19,301 nucleotides of DNA from Conexibacteraceae bacterium (GTDB taxonomy: Bacteria; Actinomycetota; Thermoleophilia; Solirubrobacterales; Solirubrobacteraceae): assembly GCA_009785395.1 (NCBI GenBank), contig WQWK01000005.1, positions 1-19,301 of the forward strand. The letters run 5' to 3'. Below the pieces are notes generated by a model. It was not told the origin of the DNA and did not search any database. It saw nothing but the letters and a program-made list of their open reading frames with translations. Below, one piece after another: positions 13,025 through 19,301 of the stretch (positions are counted from its first letter, which is position 1; every line of letters begins with the position of its first letter). Both the position numbers and the translations under genes were made by a program.

Positions 13025-14284
13025 TCAATCGAGCAGTGCGAGCCCGGCGGCGACGGCGTCGTGGATCAGGGCGAAGTGCTCTTCTGTGGCCGTGAGCGGC
13101 GGTGAGACCGCGACGCCACGTCCGAGGCCGCGCACGAGCACGCCCTGCTCGCGGGCGCCCAGCGTGACCCGGGACACCGCGTCGGGCATCTCGCCGAGCA
13201 CGTCCGCGCTGAGCTCGACGGCAGCCAGCGTGCCGACGCCGCCGCGCACCTCGGCGACGGCAGCATGCGCCGCCAGCGGCCCCAGTGCGTCGTGCAGCGC
13301 GCCCTCCAGCTCCTGGCCGCGGTTCAGCAGGCCGTCGTGCTCGAGCAGCGCGATGTTGGCGAGCCCCGCCGCGCAGCAGGCCGCGTGCCCGGCGTAGGTG
13401 GCGCCGTGCCGCAGCGCCGGCGCGCCCGTCCCCGCGGTCCAGAACGGCTCGGCGACCCGGTCGGAGACGACCACGCCGCCGAGCGGCAGGTACCCGCTGG
13501 TGACGCCCTTGGCGAAGGTGATCATGTCGGGCTTGAGGCCGAACCGCTCGACCCCGTACCAGGTGCCCAGCCGCCCAAAGCCGCAGATCACCGAGTCGGC
13601 GACGAACAGCACGCCGGTGCGCTCGCATAGCGCAGCCAGGCCCTCGAGGTAGCCGGGCAGCGGCGGATAGACGCCTCCGGCGCCGATCACCGGCTCGGCG
13701 AACACGGCGGCGACGCGCTCGGCGCCGGCCTGGTTGATCGCGTCCTCGAGCGCCTCGAGCGAGTCGTGCGGGACCTGGACGGTCTCGACCTGCGGGCCGA
13801 AGCCGTCGCGGTTGGCCGGGATCCCGCCGAGTGCGGTACCGAATCCGTTGGTCCCGTGGTAGCCGGCGGTGCGGCTGATCAGGAGTGTCCGCTCGGGCTG
13901 CCCGAGCGCGTGCCAGTAGCGTCGCGCGAGCTTCGCGGCGGTGTCGATCGACTCGCCGCCGCCGGTCGTGAAGAACACGCGCGCGGGCATCGGCGCCAGA
14001 TCCGTGAGCGCGCTCGCAAGCTCGAGCGTCGCGCGGGTGGCGAAGTCACCGAAGGCGGAATACGCCTCGATCCGCTTGAACTGGTCGGCGACCGCCTGCG
14101 CGATCTCCGGGCGGCCGTGGCCGACGTTGGCGTACCAGAGGCTCGCGGTTGCGTCCAGATAGCGGTTACCGGCCTCGTCCCAGACCCAGACGTCCTCACC
14201 GCGCTCGAACACGAGCTCGCTGGTGCGGACGACGGACATGTCTGAGAACGGATGCCAGAAGCGGGTGTCGGCGGTGATGGTCAT
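13025..14284 (-). CDS. Class III (fold type I) PLP-dependent aminotransferase
   Basis: The 419-residue enzyme carries the class III pattern. It shows FWHPFSDM at the start, GNRYLDATASLWYANVGHG (39-57), TTGGGESIDTAAKLAR (106-121), SRTAGYHGTNG (137-147), FAEPVIGAGGVYPP (195-208), FVADSVICGFGRLG (227-240), TFAKGVTSGYLPLGG (256-270) and HGATYAGHAA (293-302). Lys259 forms the PLP Schiff base and Asp230 contacts the pyridine nitrogen. The residue after Asp230 is Ser, where the family usually has Glu (DEV). Relatives transaminate omega-amines such as beta-alanine, taurine or putrescine with pyruvate or 2-oxoglutarate; the substrate here is unknown. The start is ATG at 14284-14282. It is divergent from the nitrilase/permease genes. 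Confidence 0.9.
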   Translation of the reverse strand: MTITADTRFWHPFSDMSVVRTSELVFERGEDVWVWDEAGNRYLDATASLWYANVGHGRPEIAQAVADQFKRIEAYSAFGDFATRATLELASALTDLAPMPARVFFTTGGGESIDTAAKLARRYWHALGQPERTLLISRTAGYHGTNGFGTALGGIPANRDGFGPQVETVQVPHDSLEALEDAINQAGAERVAAVFAEPVIGAGGVYPPLPGYLEGLAALCERTGVLFVADSVICGFGRLGTWYGVERFGLKPDMITFAKGVTSGYLPLGGVVVSDRVAEPFWTAGTGAPALRHGATYAGHAACCAAGLANIALLEHDGLLNRGQELEGALHDALGPLAAHAAVAEVRGGVGTLAAVELSADVLGEMPDAVSRVTLGAREQGVLVRGLGRGVAVSPPLTATEEHFALIHDAVAAGLALLD

Positions 14285-14297
14285 GGCGCGCACCCTA
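14285..14297 (-). promoter_or_regulatory. -10 box for a probable leaderless aminotransferase transcript
   Basis: On the minus strand, TAGGGT (complement of 14292-14297) is followed by 7 nt and ATG 14284. No Shine-Dalgarno is present. It lies in the 81-bp divergent spacer shared with the nitrilase gene. Confidence 0.45.
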
Positions 14298-14365
14298 TCG
14301 CCGCGGGCGGCTCCCGGGTGTCCAACGCCTCCGGGCCGGGTGCACCGATCTGGTTGACTTGACCT

Positions 14366-15220
14366 GTGGCTGAAACCGTGACGGTCGCCTGCTGCCAGAC
14401 CGTGCCCGAGGTGGGTGACCCTGAAGCGAGCGCCGCGCAAGCGCGCGCGGCGCTCGGGGAGGCGGTCGACGCCGGAGCCGGAATCGTCGTGCTGCCGGAG
14501 CTGGCCAACAGCGGGTATCTGTTCGAGTCCGTCGAGGAGGCCCGGGCGGCGGCGGTGCCCGCCGACGGTGAGCTGCTGGCCGGCTGGGCGCTCGAGGCCG
14601 AGCGCGGTGAGGCGATCGTGATCGGCGGCTTCTGTGAGCTCGGCAACGACGACCGCGTGTACAACAGCGCCGCCCTGGTCGACGGTACGGGCGTGCTGGC
14701 CGTCTACCGCAAGCTGCACCTGTGGGACAAGGAGTCCCTGTGGTTCACCCCCGGCTCGCGGCCGGCGCCGGTAGTCGACACCCGCCATGGACGCATCGGC
14801 GTGGGGATCTGTTATGACATCGAGTTCCCGGAGCTGACGCGTGGGCTGGCGCTGGGGGGCGCCGACCTGATCGCGCTGCCGACGAACTGGCCGCGCGAGC
14901 AGCCGCGGCAGGCCGGCGGGCCGATGCTGAAACTGCTGACGCGGACGACCGCCTACCTCAGCCGCGTCTATGTGGCCGTGTGCGACCGCGGCGGCAGCGA
15001 ACGCGGCGGCGACTTCGAGGGTGGCAGCAGCATCGTCGCGCCCAAGGGGGTGGCGCTGGCCGAGTCGGCGCCCGGCGCGGTTGCCGAGACCCTCCTGGCC
15101 ACGTGCGAGCCGGCCGCCGCACGCGACAAGCGCATCGGACCGCGTAACGATGTGCTTGCCGACCGCCGACCGGAGCATTATGTTGGGCTCGGAGGATCCG
15201 CTGGTAAAGCGCCGAGCTGA
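14366..15220 (+). CDS. Carbon-nitrogen hydrolase (nitrilase superfamily amidase)
   Basis: The 284-residue enzyme has the Glu-Lys-Cys triad of the nitrilase superfamily: Glu45 in VVLPELANSGY, Lys116 in VYRKLHLWDKE and Cys149 in GVGICYDIEFPE. LIALPTNWPRE and GSSIVAPKGVALAE are further family marks. Such enzymes hydrolyse amides, N-carbamoyl compounds or omega-amides. True nitrile hydrolysis is less likely, because CYDIEFPE is typical of the amidase branches. GTG 14366 is the start; no Shine-Dalgarno is clear, and TTGACT at 14354-14359 is a weak -10 candidate. The permease gene follows after 15 nt, so cotranscription is likely and the permease may import the substrate. Confidence 0.9.
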   Translation: MAETVTVACCQTVPEVGDPEASAAQARAALGEAVDAGAGIVVLPELANSGYLFESVEEARAAAVPADGELLAGWALEAERGEAIVIGGFCELGNDDRVYNSAALVDGTGVLAVYRKLHLWDKESLWFTPGSRPAPVVDTRHGRIGVGICYDIEFPELTRGLALGGADLIALPTNWPREQPRQAGGPMLKLLTRTTAYLSRVYVAVCDRGGSERGGDFEGGSSIVAPKGVALAESAPGAVAETLLATCEPAAARDKRIGPRNDVLADRRPEHYVGLGGSAGKAPS

Positions 15221-15235
15221 GGTACGGAGGTAGCA

Positions 15236-16981
15236 GTGGCTGACACCACCCCAGGCAGTTCCGAGGCAGCACAGAGCACCACCCCGAAACTGTTCGTGCG
15301 GCAGTCGTCGGGCCTGGTCCGCAACGTCAGCGTGACCAACGCCCTGTTCTTCAACGTCGCGGCCTTCGTCGGCGTCGGCCTGACCCTGTACCCGATCTTC
15401 TATTCGCTGGCGGGCGTGCCGATGTGGAAGGCCGGACCGTTCTCCGCATACGGCTGGGCGGCGATCTTCGCGGGCCTGTTCTGCATCGTGCTGGCGCTGA
15501 TCTTCTCCTCGCTGACATCGGTGATGCCGCGTTCCGGCGGTGACTACGTGTTCACGAGCCGCATCCTGCACCCGGCGCTGGGCTGGATGGAGTCGTGGAC
15601 GCTGGTGATCGCCTCCGTGCTGATCATCGCCTTCGAGGTGCCGCTGGTGCTGCGCAACCTGCAGATCACCGCGCGGATCATCGGAATCGGGGCCGGCGGG
15701 AGCTTCTTCACCGGCGCCAACAGCTGGTTCACCGACTCGACCGGGTCGATCACAGGCCTGCCCGGCTTCGCCGCCGCGTTCGTGGTGCTGATCGGAATCG
15801 CGATCGTCTGTGTGCTGCCCACGCGCACGTTCCACAAGGTCGTCACCACGCTGGCCGGTTACGGCGTCGTCTGCTTCATCGCGATGTTCATCTTCGGCCT
15901 GCTGTTCACTCACAAGGGCAGCTTCCAGGCCAACCTGCCGCACTACACGGGCGGGGTCACCGTTCACCAGATGGCCGCGGCGGGCAAGGCAGGCGGGTAC
16001 CTCGACACGACCAACTCGAGCTTCATCAGCCGGATCTTCTCGACCTCGGCGTTCCCGCTCGTGCTGTCGGTGCTGCTGTTCCAGTACGTCGGCTTCCAGT
16101 ATTCGGCCTACATCGCCGGTGAGGTGCGCGGCAACGTCCGCCGCGGCGTGATGATCGCGCTGCTGGGCGCGCTGCTGATCGGCGTGCTGGCGAACTCCGT
16201 CTACGTCGACGCGATCTCGAGCCACTTCGGCTTCAAGGCGAACGTCGCCTGGGGCGCCAGCTACTGGGGCTTCCCGATCAAGCTGGCGCTGCCGCTCGGA
16301 CAGCCGAACGCGATGCCGCTGATGGCGGTGATCGCCAACAAGAGCCTGTGGCCGCTGTGGACGCTGATCAGCCTCGGCGGCGTCGTCTTCCCGTTCCTGC
16401 TGTGCCCGGTCTACATCAACTTCATCAGCCGCATGCAGCTCGCGTGGAGCATGGACCGCCAGGTTCCGGAGTGGTTCGGCGAGGTCAACGAGCGCCTGCG
16501 GGCGCCGCTCAACGCGATCCTGGCGACGCTCGGGCTGACGCTCGTCTTCCTCTTCTTCCAGAGCTTCAAGGCGCTGCCGACGTTCCTGGCGACAAGCGAC
16601 CACAAGCTGAACCTGGCCGGCACCGCGTGGTTCTCGATCGTGATGGCGCTGTTCACCTGGTGCCTGCCGGGCGTCAACGCGATGCTCGTCAGATGGAGAC
16701 GTCCGGACCTGGTGCGCAACGCCCCGTTCGGCAAGCAACTGCCGTGGCTCGGCGCGCTGTGGATCATCTTCCCGCTGTGGATCTACATCTTCGCGGTGGT
16801 CAAGCCGATCGTGAAGGCGCTCAACGGCGGTGGTGCGCTCACGTACCTGGAGACCAACGGCATCATCGACGCCGGGGTGTTCTATGTCCTCGGGCTGATC
16901 ATCTACTTCGTCATGCGCTTCAGGACGAAGTCCTCCGGCGTGGACACAAAGATGCTGTTCACCGAGCTTCCGCCCGACTGA
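15236..16981 (+). CDS. APC-superfamily amino acid/amine permease
   Basis: The 581-residue membrane protein has about 12 hydrophobic segments, for example near residues 36-60, 73-95, 121-142, 177-195, 203-224, 271-292, 304-324, 373-395, 426-442, 463-482, 504-525 and 544-562. MPRSGGDYVFTSR (97-109), just after the second segment, is the APC signature loop. FQYVGFQYSAYIAGEV (282-297) resembles the conserved unwound sixth helix with its EV(R/K). The loop at about 225-270 is longer than in many bacterial members. GTG 15236 has a strong GGAGG 5 nt upstream (15226-15230). It lies 15 nt after the nitrilase stop, which suggests that its substrate is an amide, amine or amino acid handled by that enzyme. 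Substrate and ion coupling cannot be read. Confidence 0.9.
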   Translation: MADTTPGSSEAAQSTTPKLFVRQSSGLVRNVSVTNALFFNVAAFVGVGLTLYPIFYSLAGVPMWKAGPFSAYGWAAIFAGLFCIVLALIFSSLTSVMPRSGGDYVFTSRILHPALGWMESWTLVIASVLIIAFEVPLVLRNLQITARIIGIGAGGSFFTGANSWFTDSTGSITGLPGFAAAFVVLIGIAIVCVLPTRTFHKVVTTLAGYGVVCFIAMFIFGLLFTHKGSFQANLPHYTGGVTVHQMAAAGKAGGYLDTTNSSFISRIFSTSAFPLVLSVLLFQYVGFQYSAYIAGEVRGNVRRGVMIALLGALLIGVLANSVYVDAISSHFGFKANVAWGASYWGFPIKLALPLGQPNAMPLMAVIANKSLWPLWTLISLGGVVFPFLLCPVYINFISRMQLAWSMDRQVPEWFGEVNERLRAPLNAILATLGLTLVFLFFQSFKALPTFLATSDHKLNLAGTAWFSIVMALFTWCLPGVNAMLVRWRRPDLVRNAPFGKQLPWLGALWIIFPLWIYIFAVVKPIVKALNGGGALTYLETNGIIDAGVFYVLGLIIYFVMRFRTKSSGVDTKMLFTELPPD

Positions 16982-17020
16982 GCGGCCGGCTCGCAAGCAC
17001 ACGTCGATCCCTCACCACTG

Positions 17021-17983
17021 ATGGCAAAGAAGACCCGGATCTACATCGCGAGCGACTTCCACGCCGCCGAAAAGGCGTGGCGGAAGTACCTGAACGCGAT
17101 CAAGGCGGACATCTACAAGGCCGACGTGGCGCTGCTGGCCGGCGACCTGACCGGCAAGGCGATCGTCCCGATCCTGCAGAAGGACGGCGGCTACGAGGCG
17201 GAGGTGCTCGGAGTCCATCGCCGCGCCCGCGGCGATGAGGAGCTGGCGACGCTGCAGCGGGACATCGCCGACCTCGGCTACTACTCGTTCGTCACCACCG
17301 CGGAGGAGGCCGAGCGGCTCGCCACCGACGAGCCCGCGCGCGACCACCTGCTCGAGCAGCTGATGACCGCGCGCGTGAACGAGTGGATGCAGCTGGCCAC
17401 CGAGCGCCTGGCCGACTCGCCGGTGCCGCTGTACCTGATTCCCGGCAACGACGACGAGTTCACGATCGACGCTGCCCTGAACACGCCCGGGTACCTACCC
17501 GTCAACGGCGACGGCAAGGTGCTCGACATCCCGGGGGACCTGCAGCTGTTGTCGAGCGGCTGGTCCAACCACACGCCGTGGGCGACGCCGCGCGAAGAGA
17601 GCGAGGATGAGCTGTTCGCGCGGCTCGACGCGCTCGCACAGCAGGTGCGCGACCCGCGGCGGGCGATCTTCATGATCCACGTGCCGCCGCACGACTCGGG
17701 CCTGGACGAGGCGCCGCTGCTGGACGAGAACCTGCGTCCGACGATCTCAGCCGGTGACGTGCTGCGCGGGCCCGTCGGCTCGACCGCCGTGCGCCGGATC
17801 CTCGAGAAGTACCAGCCGGTGCTCTCGGTCCACGGGCACATCCACGAGTCCGGCGGCGAGCGGCGGATCGGAGACACGCTGGCGATCAACCCCGGCAGCG
17901 AGGCCAACCACGGCATCCTCCGCGGCTACCTGATCGACATCGGCAAGAAGGGCGTCGAGCTCGCGCAGCGGGTCGAGGGCTGA
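17021..17983 (+). CDS. Calcineurin-like metallophosphoesterase
   Basis: The 320-residue protein carries the full two-metal motif set: DFH (Asp12, His14), AGDLTG (Asp42), GNDDE (Asn143, Asp144), HVPPH (His220) and VHGHIHES (His271, His273). About 95 mostly helical residues separate GDLTG from GNDDE, probably forming a lid or dimer arm. Family members hydrolyse phosphomonoesters, phosphodiesters or nucleotides, and the substrate is unknown. There is no signal peptide, so it acts in the cytoplasm. ATG 17021 lies 39 nt after the permease stop, without an evident Shine-Dalgarno. It is probably on the same transcript as nitrilase and permease, but a functional link is not obvious. Confidence 0.88.
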   Translation: MAKKTRIYIASDFHAAEKAWRKYLNAIKADIYKADVALLAGDLTGKAIVPILQKDGGYEAEVLGVHRRARGDEELATLQRDIADLGYYSFVTTAEEAERLATDEPARDHLLEQLMTARVNEWMQLATERLADSPVPLYLIPGNDDEFTIDAALNTPGYLPVNGDGKVLDIPGDLQLLSSGWSNHTPWATPREESEDELFARLDALAQQVRDPRRAIFMIHVPPHDSGLDEAPLLDENLRPTISAGDVLRGPVGSTAVRRILEKYQPVLSVHGHIHESGGERRIGDTLAINPGSEANHGILRGYLIDIGKKGVELAQRVEG

Positions 17984-17993
17984 GGTTTTCAGT

Positions 17994-18024
17994 TCCGCCG
18001 GTGGGCCCGCTGGCCCCCGGCGGA
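17994..18024. terminator. Hairpin between the convergent metallophosphoesterase and M20 genes
   Basis: TCCGCCGG at 17994-18001 pairs perfectly with CCGGCGGA at 18017-18024, with two more inner pairs possible after one mismatch. It fills the 49-bp gap between the two stop codons and probably terminates both. No T-tract is present. Confidence 0.55.
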
Positions 18025-18032
18025 CAGTGGCG

Positions 18033-19301
18033 TCAGCCCACCCCGCAGAACCGCATCGCGGTCACGGCGAGTCCCTGGGCACAGGCGACGAGGCCGTCGA
18101 CCGGGACGTACTCATCGACCATGTGGGCGACGCTGACGCCATCTGGGTCGAAGCCCGGCGGGCCGTATCCGATCGAGGGGATCCCGGCCAGCTGTGTCAG
18201 CGCGGCGCCGTCATACCAGGAGTCGAGGCCGCCGAGCCGGCTCGGACGGCCGATGTCAGCGCTGGCCTGCACGACCGTCGTGACGATCGAGTCGGACTCC
18301 GGGATCTCCATCGGCATGACCGCGTTGGGCCACCAGTCGAAGCTGGGCGGATGCTCGGCAAGCCAGTCGTCAGCGGCGGCGCACTCGCGCACGATCCACT
18401 TCTCGACCTCGCGGCGGACGCGCGAGCCCCAGCCGTGCTCGTCGGCCTGCGCGGCGACGAACATGGTGGCGATCGTCAGCTCACAGGCGGCCGGGTAGGT
18501 GACCGGCCACTCGCCGGCGCGGGCCATCGTCGCCAGCAGGCTCGGGGGTGAGACGTGCGGGTGGTCGTACTCGCGGCGGCCGGCCCACTCCCTGCGAAGG
18601 GAGTCGATCGCGGCCAGCACGACCGTCGCCTTCTCGATCGCGTTGACGGCGCCCCCACGGCGCCAGTCGGGCTGGCGGATCTCTGCGTGGCCCGGACGCC
18701 CGGGCACGCTGATCACGCCGTACTCAGAACCGCGACAGGCGACCCAGGTGGCGAACCCGGTGGGCTCGGTGACGATCCCCGCGTCCGCCTTGATCCCGTG
18801 CTGGACGAGCGCGCTGGCGCCGGCGCCGGAGGACTCCTCGTCGGTGTTGGTGGCGACCAGCAGGTCGCCGTTGAGCGTGATGCCGAGTTCGGCGAGCGTC
18901 TCGGCGGCCAGCACCATCGCCGCGATCCCGCCCTTCATGTCGCAGGCGCCGCGGCCGTAGAGCTTGCCGCCGCGGACCTCGGCGACGAACGGGTCGCTGC
19001 GCCACTGGTCGCGCGGCTCCGCGGAGACCACGTCGATGTGGCCGTTGAACAGGAGTGAGCGGGCTTCGCTCGCGCCCGCGGATCCGCGCAGGGTCGCGAT
19101 CAGCTGCGGCCGGCCGGCGAAGTCGAGCCCGGGCGGCACCAGCGGCCTGCCCGCCAGCGCGCCGGCGTCGGGCTCGAACAGGTCGATCTCGGCGCCGGCG
19201 CTCGCGAGCCGGTCGGCGAGCACACGTTGCAGCGACGCCTCGTCGCGCGCCGGTTCGCTCGGCGTCCGCGAGGTCGTGTCGAAGCCGATCAGCGTGCTCG
19301 C
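18033..19301 (-). CDS. M20-family metallopeptidase/deacylase (ArgE/DapE-like), N-terminus outside window
   Basis: The frame is open to the right edge, so the start lies beyond the window. The 422 visible residues begin ASTLIGFDTTSRTPSEPARDE, the usual N-terminal segment of the family (LIGFDTTS). Two-zinc motifs are present: NGHIDVV (His88, Asp90 of the visible part), GACDMKGG (Asp121), TDEESSG (Glu155 catalytic base and Glu156 ligand), TEPTG (Glu179) and the late VAHMVDEYVP His. The dimerisation lid lies between them. Relatives remove acyl groups from amino acids (acetylornithine, succinyl-diaminopimelate) or split dipeptides, and the exact substrate is unknown. The gene converges on the metallophosphoesterase gene. 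Confidence 0.9.
   Translation of the reverse strand, partial: ASTLIGFDTTSRTPSEPARDEASLQRVLADRLASAGAEIDLFEPDAGALAGRPLVPPGLDFAGRPQLIATLRGSAGASEARSLLFNGHIDVVSAEPRDQWRSDPFVAEVRGGKLYGRGACDMKGGIAAMVLAAETLAELGITLNGDLLVATNTDEESSGAGASALVQHGIKADAGIVTEPTGFATWVACRGSEYGVISVPGRPGHAEIRQPDWRRGGAVNAIEKATVVLAAIDSLRREWAGRREYDHPHVSPPSLLATMARAGEWPVTYPAACELTIATMFVAAQADEHGWGSRVRREVEKWIVRECAAADDWLAEHPPSFDWWPNAVMPMEIPESDSIVTTVVQASADIGRPSRLGGLDSWYDGAALTQLAGIPSIGYGPPGFDPDGVSVAHMVDEYVPVDGLVACAQGLAVTAMRFCGVG

Noticed and set aside
14354..14359. TTGACT as a leaderless -10 for the nitrilase gene
   Set aside because: It lacks the A at position 2 of TANNNT, so I did not count it with the other leaderless candidates.
14285..17002. 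Long minus-strand open frame opposite the nitrilase and permease genes, continuous with the aminotransferase frame (1325 codons in all)
   Set aside because: Only the 14284-13025 part has family motifs. The rest is an Arg/His/Asp-rich translation antisense to two well-supported genes, a usual GC-rich artefact.

Overview
The window is very GC-rich, densely coded DNA from a high-GC actinobacterium. Several features point towards the Thermoleophilia/Solirubrobacterales branch: a short mycobacterial-type inositol-1-phosphate synthase, a glycosyltransferase fused to a PHP domain, frequent GTG starts, and start codons 6-7 nt after a TANNNT box. That placement is inference, because no rRNA or marker gene is present. 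No tRNA, rRNA, insertion sequence, prophage or CRISPR array was seen. Two genes are cut by the window edges: a TetR regulator at the left and an M20 peptidase at the right.

Layout. 1-1764: the C-terminus of a TetR regulator, a strong terminator, a regulatory-looking spacer, then ino1 with its own terminator. 1776-3707: a secreted protein with eight Cys-paired repeats, probably a beta-propeller. 3694-4280 (minus): a Doc-type toxin and a ribbon-helix-helix antitoxin, with a perfect inverted-repeat operator in the promoter. 4342-7006: a glycosyltransferase/PHP fusion, a tripled stop-start junction holding a 22-codon ORF, and a uracil-DNA-glycosylase-fold protein that has lost the usual catalytic motifs. 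7074-9324: a lipoprotein, a degenerate metallo-beta-lactamase-fold protein and a PaiB-like FMN-binding protein. 9325-12955: three DasR-type (dre-like) operators on a good promoter, followed by a large secreted GH84 beta-N-acetylglucosaminidase. 13025-19301: a class III aminotransferase (minus), divergent from a run of nitrilase, APC permease and metallophosphoesterase, and then a convergent M20 metallopeptidase.

How the genes work together. The clearest regulatory story is the GH84 enzyme under GlcNAc-type control. Its three TCGTCTAGACCA boxes closely resemble the binding site of the GntR regulator DasR/NagR, and the third lies between the -35 and the -10. The aminotransferase, nitrilase, permease and M20 peptidase would suit uptake and breakdown of an amine, amide or acylated amino acid, but the substrate cannot be read from sequence. 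The toxin and antitoxin genes overlap by 4 nt and probably autoregulate.

A recurring structural theme is that five genes begin 6-7 nt after a TANNNT hexamer and lack an obvious Shine-Dalgarno sequence, as expected for leaderless mRNAs. ino1 is the opposite: its Shine-Dalgarno can pair with an upstream leader segment.
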